DNA of 64,000 nt from Gibbula magus (Eukaryota; Mollusca; Gastropoda; Trochida; Trochidae): positions 72,654,622 through 72,718,621 of the forward strand of contig OW388294.1 in NCBI GenBank assembly GCA_936450465.1. Direction: 5' to 3'. The translations under genes and the position numbers were made by a program. The notes below the pieces were generated by a model, which worked only from the letters and a program-made list of their open reading frames with translations, was not told the DNA's origin and did not search any database. The stretch's first letter is position 1. Each line of letters opens with the position of its first letter. Of the stretch, positions 15,308-29,620 are shown piece by piece.

Positions 15308-18300
15308 TATTGACATTAAACATGTGTCTATTTTTGAAAAACATCGTTTATGTTGCCCCCGAGTTCAATAAGGTGCATTGCAAACCATGGTTCGTTAGTT
15401 CAAGGTTTCACCAAAGTGCGTAAGCACACTCGTTGTGCATGCTTTCTCCTAATACTAAAACTCGTGCTTGTGATATACGTTTAAACGGCGCCCTCATGCA
15501 ACCTCAGCTTATGTTTGTTAGGTCGTCATATTTGTAAATCGTAAAGTTTAGATGTATAGAGCTAATTCACGCTTTTCAGATGATGCAATAGTTTATATTG
15601 AATACTTAATATGGAAATATATATTATTAAGATAATATTGCCCTAAGTAACCAGCTGACGCGAAAGGTGTTACCTACATGCGGCTGTCATAATGTAAAGG
15701 TTGTTTCAGCAAAAAATGCCAAGTGTTAGGTTCACAATGAATAACGTGTACACAAAGCAAGATCGGTCAGCCACGAATGATGTATGAACTTTGCTTAAGG
15801 GAAATCGATTTCCCAGAATTCCTCATACCAACGGTTAATGAGAAAAACATAGATGTATTTCTTTGAGTACTTCTGTCTTGTTTCTATGTCTTGATAAATT
15901 AACCAGTCTCCATAAACACTGATTTATTACTGATTTCCCTGATACATTTATACCTTCCTCTGAGTCAGCAGCGCTGTTTACTGCGATTTCGACTCCACAA
16001 TCTCCATGTTTATCTCCAGCGAGATGGTATTTTCACTGCCAGACATGTTTAGTTTATATTTCTAAGCTATTTGTCGTATTTTGTTTTCAAATTCAGATAT
16101 GAAAGTTTTACAACATTGATAATAATGTAACATCACTGTGTCAGTCTACAGTCATTAGTAACGTAAGACTAGAACTTGCTGTGTTTTAACATGGTTTAAA
16201 CAGATTTATCAAGCAAAAACAGTGAACCCATGCCGATAATATTTTTAATTTCATCTGGTACTTATTTAGAACAATTTGACATCAATATTTCGACAACATT
16301 TGGCAATGAATTTATGGTCTTGGCAGATATGTTTTTTTACTGTAATTTTGTAATGTTTTAATGTATAGGCTTAGATATTGGTGAAGTGCTTTGTAATTTA
16401 CATGCATACGGATAGAAATACTGAATGGTTGGAAAAGGGAAGGTTGGAAGAAACAGCCTCCTTAAGAATGAATTGTACTGGTCTTTATGATCATTTGTCA
16501 TAGTGAGGTCATGCCATGTTTCTCCTCGAATGTTCTGAAACTCTGGCGATCACATTTAATGTTTGTACCGACGGTATGAATTAGTGTATTAGGAGTGCTT
16601 GACATTGCAGAAACTTTCAACAAATCAACACACTTGTTAGGAGCTCCGTTTACATGTATGACTAAGCCTACTTCACTGTTCGCAATCGAAATAGTTTTCA
16701 TGCTGCTGATAACATGAAATTAGAAAATAATTTGTCTCAATGCTGTAATGCACTGTGTGACATAGAAATTGAATTTCTCGAAAGCTATCAAGGTTTTCTT
16801 CGATAAGAAAGGTTTGCAATCGAAAATTAGATTCTTCTGCAAGAGACCCATTCTTAATTCAAAGTACTTCCATTAGGAGTCATCATTTGTTTAGATTTTG
16901 CTACACTAATCCTGCCGCCACAGAGACGTGAATTAACTTAAGAAGGTCCCGAGAAGTATGCGGTGCACGCATCGGGACATTTAATAACACCCTAACAAAA
17001 GAGCTGCAGAGTGCGAGAGCCGTGCGAAGCAGAAAGTCCCACTAACGTAGAATCAAGAAAGAAAAAACATAGAAAGAAATCGCTTTAATCAAATTAGCAT
17101 ATCTGAATGTATTGCGCACAGACGTTCCAGCTTGCAAGCTTTGAAAGCAAGCATCAATGTTTTGCCAATCGCTTCGATGGAAATTCACAACGGCTGTGGT
17201 TGTGAGGCCCTGGATAAGAAATCATTATAGATTTTTCACAAAGCAGCCAGCCAACATGACAGTAATTATGCGCTTTATAGTCAATCTCGCACAGGGGATG
17301 CTATTGAAGGCAGGCACCGTTTGAAGTTGAATATAAATCTGTCACATCCGGTCAACAGAGGTCTAGCATTGCCGCATTGCAAAACAGATCCCGAACAAGT
17401 ATCGTGCTGGGTAGTCGGCGCTGCCCTACGTCAGAGACCGTGGTGCTTGCATCTATAACTGCACTCGCAGTAATCTATCGGAATATTGCTACAGAGCGGA
17501 CGCTATCGTAATTTAACAGTAGAAAAAAATGATTATATCACAAGGCTAGGGAAGGGCTAAATGATTGCATCATAGATTCCGAGTAGTAGCATGCTGGAGT
17601 CTCAACTCTGGTGGGATGGACCTGTAAAATACTTGTGTTATGACTCTTAACAGTGTCATATGATAGTGAAATATACCTTAATCTGCTTTTAGCGTGAAGA
17701 CACAATGTTGCGCCATAGCGTATACACACGGATCTCAAGGACCAGTGTTGAGAGCGGATAATATTTGCTTTACATAATAAAAGAGACAATGACTGATACA
17801 GATAGTGAAGTTCTACTCGATTTAGAATAAATAGTTGGTGGGTTAACACAGTGAACGTCACATGAAGGACAGAAGGAAATCACACCAACTGCATTTATTC
17901 TTCAACATTGTTTCCCTGCAAAGGGATACACTTCTGCCGTCGGTGAACTTTTCAGCAATGTTCTACCAAATCTCTATCTTTGGCGTCTAAATCACTCAAC
18001 AGTGGCAATCACCATTTTATCTTCAGAATCAGAAAGAGTTGGGAAACGATAGAAGTATGTTAGAGATAGATCAGGGGAGTTAGTGAAGTGCTGAAGAAAC
18101 AACAGTCATACATCTCAGACATGACGTATCTTATATCCGCTGTTCATATGTGTCAAACGTGTATGCACCCGTCGAGCTGAAACCTTCTTCTTTTAAACGT
18201 TTCAGTGATAATGGACTGAACTTGCTCCTTGACAACTCAAGCAGGCCGTGGTTGTTTTTTACCATCTCGGGTGTTGTTGGTTTTTAGAGACGACAAGGGC

Positions 18301-19770
18301 GTGGTTTCCCTTCAGTAATGTGCCTGCCCAGCTTTGACTTCAACTGACCACCTCTTCATAGTGACATATGAAGGCGAATGTATCAGCTATATCATCGGCA
18401 CTAAGCCTCCTGTCTCCAAAATGCGTAATTACTGCTCGCTTGTGTCTCGATATTGTCCTTTTCTTCATAAAAGAGACCCTTAATTCGGGATGGTGATTGA
18501 TATGTATTCATCAGGAATTAGGAATTTCGTCGGAGAATCCTCCAGAACACGAAACTGCACGTGCAAGAGTGATATCAGTAGTTGCATGGTTTCCCCATCA
18601 ATCAACTCTCGTTACTTGGTATTTTAATTAACTGATCTGTGTCATTTGACAGAGGTATTGTACTTGTGTCATCTCGGTGAAATCGCTGGAGAGCAAATGA
18701 TGTTGAACAGTTTAGCAGCAAGTTGCGATATATCAGACAATATATTCAAATAACGTAGTTACATTCCACTCAAACTCGTCTGTTATGAATTTGTGAGCGT
18801 ACTTGAAGGAATGTCTGATGGTTAACGAACTGACAAGTGTGTCTATCCAATATATGGTAGGCCGTATATGCAATCAGTAGCCTGCTGGGTATACCCCACC
18901 GTTCAGTATAATTGCCATATGACGTTGAGCATGGCAGTAACGAATGTACTCGCTCTTGCATTAATGCTAAACAGCAAGCGGTAGTACAGTACTGTACTTG
19001 ATCGTTACTTGATCGTTGTACACATTACGCCAGCCGGTGTTTGTGTAGATCAATAGACATATTCAAAACATTACGTATCATATTTCGGCTATTCAGTGAA
19101 CACGCCGTAATCTGCAAATATTGAATGATGAATATTAACCTTTTCAACAGTAAAAGTACAGATATTATCTAGTCACAGAGTCAAGTATTTTTTCTTTTAT
19201 ATCCGGTTTGATCACGCGTTACCTAGGATAAAGTTACGACTGAAACATAGTTACATGTCTCTTAAAACCATCTTAAATTATTTCGTATTTGTTTAAACAT
19301 TGTCTTGTTATGTTTTCGAAAACCTTTTTGTGGTTAACAAGACAGGAGATAGGAGAGTAAAGACTGCCTTGTTTTATGACATCCTACAGCAACCATGCAT
19401 CACCGAAGAAGGTAGCTATATAGATTATCCCGTCGTCATCTTGTAGTATCATAATGTTCATATTTCATAAAATATTATCTTAAATACCAAAAATTATGTC
19501 CGAAAACCCTTTAAAATAACAATTTCAGCGCACATGTGTTTGAACAGGTATAAGATATCAAGTACCGTTCTGTGAAATAACCTCATCGCAGATATTCAGA
19601 ATCGAAACACACAACTTAAACATCACTGAACACTGGATAATGGTATTATCTCTGCTTAGACCATGGTACTAAATTACTAGAACCTAGAATGCCTCTCAAA
19701 AAAATAAAAGTACCTTGTTAGACCATTTTAGTACAAAACTGTTGTTCTTTTCATACTGGAGAATGAGATG
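15308..19770. other. AT-rich non-coding stretch
   Basis: No supported gene. A hairpin at 16946-16978 pairs GTCCCGA with TCGGGAC around a GCG/CGC inner stem. Nothing else is assignable. Confidence 0.45.
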
Positions 19771-20060
19771 AAATAGGTTTTGACCCCTGTGGCACTTATT
19801 TGGGGCCACAGGGTCACCAAATCGACAATTTATAATCCTCATTGGCTACTGAATGCTTTTTGTATTGGTATTGTTAAGGTCGTAACCCCTATGACTCTCA
19901 TTTCGGGTCAAATGCTCACCAAATTACAAATTTATAAGCTCCGTTTCACCTTTTAGAGTTTTTCGTACTGGAGAAGAAGATGAAAATAACGTGTTGGGTC
20001 GTGTTACCAAAGTATGATTCTTATTTTTGGGTCACAGGTTCACGGAATATACAATCTCCA
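19771..20060. repeat. Dispersed repeat with GACCCCTGTGGC hairpins, copy 1
   Basis: Two to three imperfect units each carry a 'gtgacccc...ggtca(c)cca' block followed by a segment of type TTTTCGTACTGGAGAAGAAG. In the first unit GACCCCTGTGGC (19782-19793) pairs with GCCACAGGGTC (19805-19815). Related units recur at 45330-45600. No coding content. The family is unknown to me; it looks like an old interspersed repeat. Confidence 0.5.
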
Positions 20061-23000
20061 TTGGTAAAGGACTCTGTAGACAACATGTCAGCTTTCTAGG
20101 CCACGACGACGAAACCAGATGTACAGGGCTGTTAACCAGAACATTTTATTTTCTCGCAGTACTATTAACGAATAACATGTATGTTTGAAACTGGATCATG
20201 TCACGTGACGTTTTTATATCTCGCTCAAATCATGTCTTGGCATTTTGCTGGCAATTGTAAGTACACTTAGTCTACAAGAAACCACAGCGAATAGTGAATG
20301 TACAATAGTGGACAGTATCGTTACTTAAATGTAGTTCACGTCTATAATAGAGTAGGTCAGGGTCGCCCATTAATACGACAGCTTTCATAAGAAAACAACT
20401 TTAGTTAGCTCCGGACATCTGGTTCTTTACACATAATACATGTGCGAGCCTGGGATACATTTGAGGTACTACATGTTAAAGTTCACCCATCGGTCCATTG
20501 AAAAGGTGATATTTTATGTCCTGTAGTAGCAAATGATATAAGTGCAAGTAACAGGTAATGTATTTATCCAGCCATGCTGTGAGTCTGCAATATCACGGAA
20601 CAATCCATGTCAATCAGTGGGAGGAAAATGTCTCACTTTGGTGCAATTTACACATAATTGAGAAACCAATTTGGATGAACTTGTACGACGAGTTCCTTCA
20701 CACAGCACAGCTGATTCCAAACAAATGACCTGGGTAGCGTTTGGATGAGAGCTGAATGCTTCCATTGGAAGATGGGATTGTATGATACTTGTAATTTACA
20801 AACTGACACTACACCATAACGTCCCCCGTTCTAGATTTAAAGTATGCAGCCCTTGTGACAGGCATAGCATAATGGGGCGAGTGGTCCATATAAGGAACTG
20901 TGACAACGAGAGACTTTAACGGTTACAATGGTTCATGTGAATAACACATTTTGATGAAATGTTGAGAATGCAACCTTTGCTTTGAATGTGTGGGAGTCAT
21001 CATAATATATATTTCATAATGAATGTTTGAATTTACCCGTCTTATTCAAAACAAATTTTAAGTGACATTCAGTGTTTTAATGATATTTTAATTGGCATTA
21101 GCACGTGCCAAATATTTTAACTCAACTTGCATAGTGATCCAAACTTGATGATAATTTCTTGTTTTTAATATTGAGCGACAGCCTATGATGTACGGAAACC
21201 GAAATTACACGCACAGTAGTCATATAGACCTATCACACATTACCAACCCAAATCAGACTTTTTGTCTGTTGTACATAACTTAAGCTGACTATATGACGCT
21301 CGCCAGCTTCGGTGCTTTGTCCGGTAATCACTAATCAACTTATTGTAAAACATTAAGCACCTCTCGAACAAATAACACCACAAAGAAAGTTTGACACATC
21401 AACACGCTGATTGTCCCGTTAAGTCTTTATACGGATTAATTCAAATTATGAAGCCTTTTCAATCTTTTTCGAGTAATGATTTATATTGTATATAAACTCA
21501 TTGGTAACAAATTCACTATATACACGAGAATTGTATCACATCCTAAATGTTATTGCGCTAAGCCTTACGTGTCCATGAAAATGTAAAGTGCTTTAAATAA
21601 AAATGGAAACTGCTTGCTTGATACGGTTTCAAACTTTCATGAGAAGATAATCAATAATTTTCGAGTAACGGTTCGGAAATGAAAAGTCCGAACGCATGGA
21701 CGCATAGACGCACGAAAGGACTAATTTCTATTCCCCAGTTCCCTACTAATTTTTTCGAGTTTAGATACGGATACGATAGAGCAAGTTGTGTTTCCTTGAA
21801 AACAACCAACAATAAACCTCCCCAAAAATGAGAAGCGATGCATATTTCTATGTCATTCCGCTAACTTTGTTGTTGTTGGGGTTATAAAAATAGGTTATTG
21901 ACATGAGGACCTTAGTTAATGTTACCCTTTCAATCCAAGTTACAATATCTGGATAGTTGAAATATCCAGATCTACAGCAACCATTGATATACAGAGCGGT
22001 TCAATATTTTGAAAAGGCAGAATCCTAATTATCATTTTATATTCGTCTATTCGGATTTCAATGCCTTGGGGGGCTCTAACATCAAGAAGAATATAAAACA
22101 CAAACTAACAGAGTATCGAAATCTTAAGAATTGTAAAAAATAATGTTTTCTAAATGATTCTATTTAAAACATCTGCGATTCTAAATCATTACTTTTGTGA
22201 AGGAATGTAATTCAGCACATTGAAGTGTCAAAAGATGCAATGTTCCCACTTCAAGTGTGTAGCGACTGTTAATATCATACAACGTGTTAAATTTGTGAGA
22301 ATTGGTAAAAGTTAATCTGATTGACCCTTTAAAGGTCAGTTCGAAAACTCGATAAATTGAAACGTGAGCTTTAGTATGAGTGAACTGTGTGGGTGCATCT
22401 CCTCGAATCATGGTTGTTAATCACGTTTGTCAATGACAGGAATAGAACCAAGACATTAACTATTTGAACTCTCCGCCCTGACGTTATGCCACCAATGATA
22501 AACGTCATTCCTGTTGTGGTAGAGACATGATAGCATTCATTAAAGATCGGGCCATTCGATAAATTGATGAAGTATGAAATATAATTGGTGTAACATGACG
22601 TCGTCACACAAGACTCCCTGTATTGAGACATGAGAATTATACTTTATAATGTACATCAATATATACAAAACTGCAGATTGTAAGCGGTACAAAGCAGTCC
22701 AAACTCATGCCATCGTAGTATTGAATAATATACACTCCACGTGTAACTTCTACACTGAGTTTGATTTACGCAATACGCAAGCTCCTTTGACATCGACGAA
22801 ACTGCTGCAGTTTGTAATAAACAGCTAAATATGTAAAACAATTTGCCCGATAAAATCCACACAATTATATGGCATCAACTAGCGCTGTATATAATACTAA
22901 TATATTCAAAAACGCTGTGGCAATTATCTGTGTATTAGCTGAATTTGATTATCGGAACGAATAGTACCAAACATGTGCAAATGAATTCCCTTTCTGCTGA

Positions 23001-23505
23001 TGATATTTAATGATACCGTCAAAATGCCAAACTCTTCACAATTTAAACTTTGCATGATATTGTTTATACATTTTCAAGTTATGCAGCTCCTGATGGCAAT
23101 GCAATGGCGTGTATTCTGAGAAACACGGGTTTGTTATGTTTAGTTTAGCGCATAGGACTTCCATATGTCGAATACAAGACATTTATTACCGAGTTAAAAT
23201 GAATTACCGATAAAAGGGTTTGACACATGTCTACCGGTGTTATATTTCTGTTAATGTGGTCATTTTAACTACATATGTTCATTCAAATTTGAGGTTTAGA
23301 CATTTTAAAAAGTAAAGACTTTATCATGTCATGAAATGAGGGTTATTACACAGAAAACACATACTCTGTTTATATGCTTCCTTTGTCGGAAATGAGGTTA
23401 TGTACGTCAGGAACCTTTAGCATAGCATTGTGACGTCATCCCCTTCACCTGTGATGTGATGTCTGTTGTGAGGAAGAGAAAGCAAAACTGTAGTGGTGAG
23501 AACAA
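20061..23505. other. AT-rich non-coding stretch
   Basis: No supported gene. Near 22420-22500 the minus strand has a GTTCTATTCC B-box-like motif, a possible worn SINE. TGACGTCA occurs at 23431-23438. Confidence 0.45.
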
Positions 23506-23992
23506 TGTATCATCCAAAACTACTTTCCACGGGAGATATCGTTTGTGTGAGATCACGCGATATCTCCTTGGAGATATCGTTTTGGGAGTAGATTTTGCAC
23601 AAGGCCATGTCAGCGTCAACTACATGATGTCACAATGATTTTGCATAATCACATCATAATGCCATGACGTCATAAACACGATGACGTCACATTGCTATGA
23701 TTTCACTGCATTGGAAATCAACTGGCAGAGCTGTGCTCAGAGATTAGCTCAGAGATGTACACGTTTTGATTGAAACGCATTGAAGAATGATTTTGGATGA
23801 TAAATAGAATCTCCCCCTAATGTTTCGGATTTCAAATATATCAACACTCGTTGATACAAGTAAAAGTATGCTCGACAAGCCTTTGATAGTTGTAACGTTT
23901 ACAAACTCATGTTGATATAGTTGATATCAGAAGACACTTGGGTGAGATTCTCTATTTCTAGAACCTCACCCACGTATACTCTGATATCAAGT
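23506..23992. repeat. GATATC-rich foldback repeat, interrupted copy
   Basis: Segment 23506-23583 carries GGAGATATCG (23532-23541) paired with CGATATCTCC (23558-23567). Segment 23884-23992 carries a 32-bp inverted pair: TTGATATCAGAAGACACTTG at 23921 onward and its complement ending at 23990. In the related copy at 38541-38690 the two segments are contiguous, so about 300 bp here (roughly 23584-23883) looks inserted. The inserted stretch holds two TGACGTCA octamers (23665, 23682). Confidence 0.6.
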
Positions 23993-25150
23993 ACATAATA
24001 CATATATTGACGTGCCATCTCCCAGCAACTGTCTCACTGTTTATTTAGGTCACAAGCTTTACACCACACACTCTCAAGCCATAACGTTTTGCCTTTTCCT
24101 GTAGCTCCGAAAATAAAACCTTGTTATTACTTGCTTCAGTCGTCCCCGTATATAACACTGGTCGTAAACTACGAAGTGTCCGTCACAACACGCCAGCGAG
24201 TCTAATGGCTCCAATACAGCCTCCAGTCATACTGCTACAGCCAGGCAAGTCGAGCAAGGCGAGAGAGTTGACAGATTTGACAATCAGCGAGTTTTGAATC
24301 TCTACATATTAAGGATTACCTTTCAATCAATACTTGATTAATTCAGTTATTCTCACCAATCTTTAGTTAAAAGTGGCTGAAGTCGATTTATTCAACTAAG
24401 TTGATGTAACCTAGATATTGTTCCGAGTACATTTACATCAATTATTTCGAACTCGATGATTAACATCGGTTTCGATTTGTAAGACTCGTGTTCCATTAAA
24501 CATTCAACCAATACAAGAAGTACACTTTAAACCCATATGTACATAATAAAACGTCTGTTATTGATAAAAGTTTCACCCCGGTCCAATCACATACGACTTT
24601 ACAAACTCACAAAGGTGTCTGACCTCTCATTCACCCGGATACTGTTGGAATTTTACCTGTTTCGTGTGTGGTATTTTCTATATATTCTGCTTATTGTATG
24701 CTGCAGTGGTGGAACATAAGTATTCAGTTTCCCGTTGAATAAATTATCTATAAAGATAGTATGTCGATATCATATATCAGTAACTACTGTTTTCCAAGTA
24801 AACTAATGTTACAATAGTTATATATAAAACATATAATGTATTGTCATATAATACCAAATGACATATATCGATCTAAAATACCCGAAGGCCAGTTGTTTCA
24901 GCTCATGACATAAATAGAAGGGATATTACATTTCAACTTAAAACTATATTTCTTGCTGATGCAATGCTAGAATTTGAATCATCTCGATTAAGAACGACTT
25001 GGAACAAAACAACAGTAAACTCTTTATTCTAACACGTATAAAACCGAAGTTGTGGTCAGTCCACGGCCACAACCACCGAACCACACCCTGGTTAGCTGCT
25101 TGACCGTTTACGACTGAAGAACGGAAAACTTGATTTGATGTTGGTAATTA
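23993..25150. other. AT-rich non-coding stretch
   Basis: No supported gene, RNA or repeat that I can identify. Confidence 0.45.
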
Positions 25151-25157
25151 TCGACTC

Positions 25158-25309
25158 GTGTTCACGACCAATGTCTTTATGATCGGAAGGAAATGTCGTG
25201 TCGTGCCATGTGCAAGCGCGGCTCTAATGACATTTGCTGGCACTGTGACAAGCTGGAGTTCCATGTGTCATATGCTTACGACGGACCAATTAAGTCAGCG
25301 CCAGCGTGA
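25158..25309 (+). pseudogene. Possible RBR (IBR/RING2-like) E3 ligase fragment
   Basis: The frame ending with TGA at 25307-25309 reads a Cys-rich stretch including MCKRGSNDICWHCD, followed by a FHVSYAYDGP-like segment. In RNF144-type RBR ligases a zinc-binding C..MMCK.C.H.FCW.C block is followed by a segment ending HYDKGP, so spacing and several residues agree. One zinc-ligand cysteine is replaced by glycine, and the frame then stops. In the next frame the bases at 25293 onward read SASV, like the RASV that follows in the family, suggesting a frameshift. No convincing splice acceptor is present. Chance similarity is quite possible. Confidence 0.2.
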
Positions 25310-25689
25310 ACAATGTCGAGAGATCTGTACAGACCATTGTTCTGTAGTCGTAGCACGGTGTTGTTGAAGCGCTGACATCAAGCACACTGCCTGAATCTTA
25401 CCTCTGGGATCAGAGCAGACTGAAACTGAAGAACTTCCTTTGGACCCCGTGGATCAATGGTGTAACAAAGGTTCACATTTACAATCGTCATTGGGGAGGG
25501 AACTTGCTACACCAAGGTCATGCATGATTTAATATTGATTCAACAATAGAACAACTTATTGACCTCAGAAGATGGAAATAAAATAACCACTTTTTATTTG
25601 TTTGACGCTTCGCATTGGGAATATCTTTTGATTTTGGTGGGGAAACAGGATTAAGCGTTTGAAGATAACAGTGTAGCATTGAAACGGTG

Positions 25690-26785
25690 TATTAGTGCAA
25701 TGCTGAAGCAGTCTTATGCTGTAGAATTGTAACGCTGTCGTATTGTAATGATGTAGTATTGTAACGCCGTATTATGTTAGCGCTGTAGAATTGTAACGCT
25801 GTCGTATTGTAATGATGTAGTATTGTAACGCTGTAGTATGTTAGCGCTGTAGAATTGTAACGCTGTCGTATTGTAATGATGTACATAGTATCGTAACGCT
25901 GTCGTTTGTAAGCGCTGTAGAATTGTAACGCTGCAGCAGTCAGACGCTGTAGCATTGTTACACTTGGATCACAACTCTGTAGCATTGTAATGTTGTAGTA
26001 TTGTAACTTCGAAGTATTCTTACGCTGTAGTGTTGTAATCTTGTAGTATTGTAACATTGAGACGCTGTAGTATTGTAAAGCTGTAACAGTATAATATTGT
26101 AGTAATGTAACTTTGAAGTATTCTTACGCTGTAGTGTTGTAATTGTGTAGTATTGTTACATTGAGACACTGTAGCATTGTGACACTGTAGCATTGTGACG
26201 CTGTAGCAGTATGACGCTGTAACTGTAACAAGGTAGCACTGTCAAACTGTAGCATTATAACGTTGTAGTATTGTGACGCTGTAACATTGTGACATTGCAG
26301 TATAGTAACATTGGGGCATTGTATAACTGTAGCATTGTGACACTCTACCATTTTAACACTGAATCATTCTCACGCTTCATCTCATTGTAATGTTAAAGCA
26401 TTGAAACACTGTAGTAGTGTGATACTGTAGCATTGTGACATTGTACGTTGTAACGCTGTAGTAGTGTGACGTTGTAGCATTGTGACACTGTAGCATTGTA
26501 ACAATGAAGCATTGTGACACTGTAGCATTGTGACGCTGTAGCAGTGTGACGCTGTAGCATAATAACACTGTAGCATTGTTACACTGTATCATTGTTACAA
26601 TGTATCATTGTAATAATGTAACATTGTACCACTGAAGCATTGTGACACTGTAACATTGTGACACTGTAACGCTGTAACATTGTAACGCTGTAGAATTGAA
26701 ATGTTGTAGCATTGTAAAGCTGTAACAATTTGGCACTGGAGCATTGTAGCGCTTTAGTATTGTGACACTTCAGTATTGCGGGATT
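25690..26785. repeat. 16-bp minisatellite array with 64-bp higher-order units
   Basis: Units of the type CTGTAGCATTGTGACG repeat for about 1.1 kb. Near the 5' end, blocks starting GTAGAATTG at 25721, 25785, 25849 and 25917 show a higher-order period of 64-68 bp (four units). Frames through it on the minus strand read repetitive Leu-Gln/Thr-Ser peptides and are artefacts. Units are diverged, so the array is old or evolving slowly. Confidence 0.93.
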
Positions 26786-28980
26786 TAAATGCCATAGGGT
26801 CCAACATGAGTCACTATCGATTACTATTGCATAAGCTTTTTGGAACGGACATCATTACGATACTCACAGTGACCGGTTTGGTTTAGTGGCAGGGTCTTAT
26901 TGTACAGAATTTATTGTACGAAATATATAAACACCCAAATTGCCCCATTTGCACACACTCTCGGCGAATCAACCCCTCGAAGAACCCTCAAATATAATCA
27001 TCTTCTTAATCATTCACGTACTGATGAAATATCAATCATAAAACTTTCAATATCCTCAACATGTCTTGTCCAGTAGAAACATCATGTGACGAATTCCATA
27101 CGATTGATCCTTATGGACATATTAAGATTGTTTATGTGTAATCAAATATAATGGATAATATGTACTACAACTTTTATAAAATCAGACATATGCTGCTTAT
27201 AATAAGTTGGAACTATTAATTACAGATACGTCCTAGTAGGACAGGGAATCTACTTTGATATGGCTAATATTGCAAAAACAGTTCATCCCGATGAACAATC
27301 TCATCTGTCACAACAAACGACAATTTACATCAAACAATAAAGGGCATCCTGTTCAGAGAAGAAGAGTGAACAAGCATATAAATAAACAATTCAGCAAAAG
27401 TATCGACTGACGCCAGATAATCATGTTTTCACAAGAATATAAACTTATATTCATTAGTCACAGTTGTTAAAATAAGTAGCAAAACATTTCAATGGCGTGT
27501 AGGTTAACTCTCGCGGTAGAACAAGGACTGTGAAGTTTGACTGTCCAACATGCATGTGGTCAATTTGAGGCACAACATAATATTTAGGCAATATTTATTG
27601 TTGAAGACACAGGAACTTCCTTTCAGAATGTTTGAGTTATCAATAAACTGTTAAATGTCTAAACTTTACCAACTCCCCTCACAAATCATATTTGCGCCAG
27701 TCTCTATCACCTGTGCTTGGTGGTGTCATGAGAAATCTGGGCACAGAAAAGGCGGCGACATACGAGACCTGACTTGAGAGATTGGCGAGAGTAACAGTTG
27801 TATGCCTTGCAGGGGAAGTTGAAACTATAGCATATTGATCTGAAACTGCTATCAATGTCTATATGACACTTTGAGGGTATCGCGTTAGTATTCCTGTCAG
27901 ATTATGCGTGAAAAATGATCAGACTGATCGTATCTGATACCACAGCTGTTATTACATCCTGTTTGGTGTACAGAGGACCAACCGGAAGAGGAAACATATT
28001 CACCCATGGCTTCACTACACCTCGTAGTCACCATCCAATATCTACTGTGTTATAGGGTTATAACGTATATCTGTCGTTATCTAAGTGTAGAGAAACTTAT
28101 ATTTTGAATCAATATGCATGTACTACATCAACCAGTGCAAAATATGAACAATATGTTAATCAGACATATGCACGATATGGTACATATTTCAACATTTGGT
28201 TTGTTTTTGATTTAATGAAATAAATATGGCATGAGAAGAGAATATGGAGGTATGTCAGTGATTACAATTTTAAATGATTACATTATCTGCAATTGAAATG
28301 TTCTATCGTTTTTTACTTTTAAATTAAGATCACGCATTAAAATATATAACATACACATTTAGTCACTATAAAAGGATGATCCTGGCCGACCCGGGTCAAA
28401 GATTCTGAACTGAGATAATTTTCTGTTCACGGTAAAAACATAGAAATAATTATGACGTCACGTGTACAATGATATGACGTCATTAGTGTAATAACGGTGA
28501 CGTTGACGGTAATATATGGATAATACCCCTGTCCCTGGATGAGAAATGAGTTATACGTTAGAAATATACATTATCTCTGTATGAATGTGTAGGTATTACA
28601 TTTACAGTTGCCAGAAATGTTTATCCAGAAAAATTCCTTCATTTACAAGTATTTCCGTTTGTATGGGAACTGTGCAGTATGAGACAGGTACAAGACATAT
28701 TGAGCCACGGCTCTGAAATGAAAAATCCACACATCTTATACAATATTGATGAGACAGATTGCCGGGAATCCTGTGACCCTGGCGTGCTATACGTTAAAAC
28801 TGTACATTCTATAGTTCCTATGTTTACAGTGTAATTCACCATACTCGTCGTGTAACCATTATACCAATATACGTATAGTTATCTTATTCTCTAGTTTAAG
28901 CTTCCATATATATTTGAAGTTTAATTAAGGCGTCATTTAACAATGTTATATTTGAGATAAAGCTACGTGTAACAGTACAT
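26786..28980. other. AT-rich non-coding stretch
   Basis: No supported gene. GGTTTAGTGGCAGGG near 26881 resembles a tRNA A box without a matching B box. Paired TGACGTCA octamers lie at 28453-28460 and 28475-28482. Confidence 0.45.
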
Positions 28981-28986
28981 ATTCTT

Positions 28987-29095
28987 GGATATTTTTGGGA
29001 CGAGTCCTTCGAACCCAGACCCTCAGAATCAGGCACCAACCACCAGCACTGACTGCACCGACATCCTACTCGTTCGGCTACCGTGACCTCGACAC
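28987..29095 (-). mobile_element. tRNA-derived SINE, copy 2
   Basis: On the minus strand the copy reads GTCGAGGTCACGGTAGCCGA (A-box region), then CAGTCAGTGCTGG, then TGGGTTCGAAGG, a near-perfect RNA polymerase III B box. The same order of blocks occurs at 40350-40474 (minus) and 48252-48331 (plus). Sharing both boxes and the sequence between them supports one tRNA-derived SINE family. I cannot name the family or see a clear tail or target duplication. Confidence 0.68.
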
Positions 29096-29506
29096 TTGGT
29101 ACAATGCATGTATTTCTGAAACGCTTCATGTTTAAATCAGCTTAAAAATAGTTCCTTGAGGGCTGGAGACTTAATAACAGATGGCCAACTTACCGATTGT
29201 ACACATTTTGACGTCATACATTCATTAGATGTATTAGATATCATAATAGTTATGCAGTATTGGGCTGTGGTACCCTGTACGTGTACAGCATGTCCAATAG
29301 ACGTTAAACAGGATTACTAGTGGCGTTGAGTGAATGTTATGGTTATATATCTACACACCAGGTACATTATTAATGAGACTAGTCACCCGGGATACCGACT
29401 CGGACTCAGGACGACATTGATTTCACGGACATACAACGTGTAATCTACATTGGCCACAGCTGTTATTGATCCTGCCCTCACATTATGTTTAGTTGCGATG
29501 GGTATC
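29096..29506. other. AT-rich non-coding stretch
   Basis: Only short chance frames; one TGACGTCA octamer at 29209-29216. Confidence 0.45.
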
Positions 29507-29620
29507 ATATTATATTATATTATATTATATTATATTATATTATATTATATTATATTATATTATATTATATTATATTATATTATATTATATTATATTATAT
29601 TATATTACATTATATTATAT
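29507..29620. repeat. (ATATT)n microsatellite
   Basis: About 23 pentanucleotide units with a single visible interruption (ATTACAT near 29606). Tyr-Ile-Ile-Leu repeat peptides in its frames are artefacts. Confidence 0.96.

Noticed and set aside
25692..26592. Leu-Gln/Thr-rich minus-strand ORFs
   Set aside because: Frames through the 16-bp minisatellite only.
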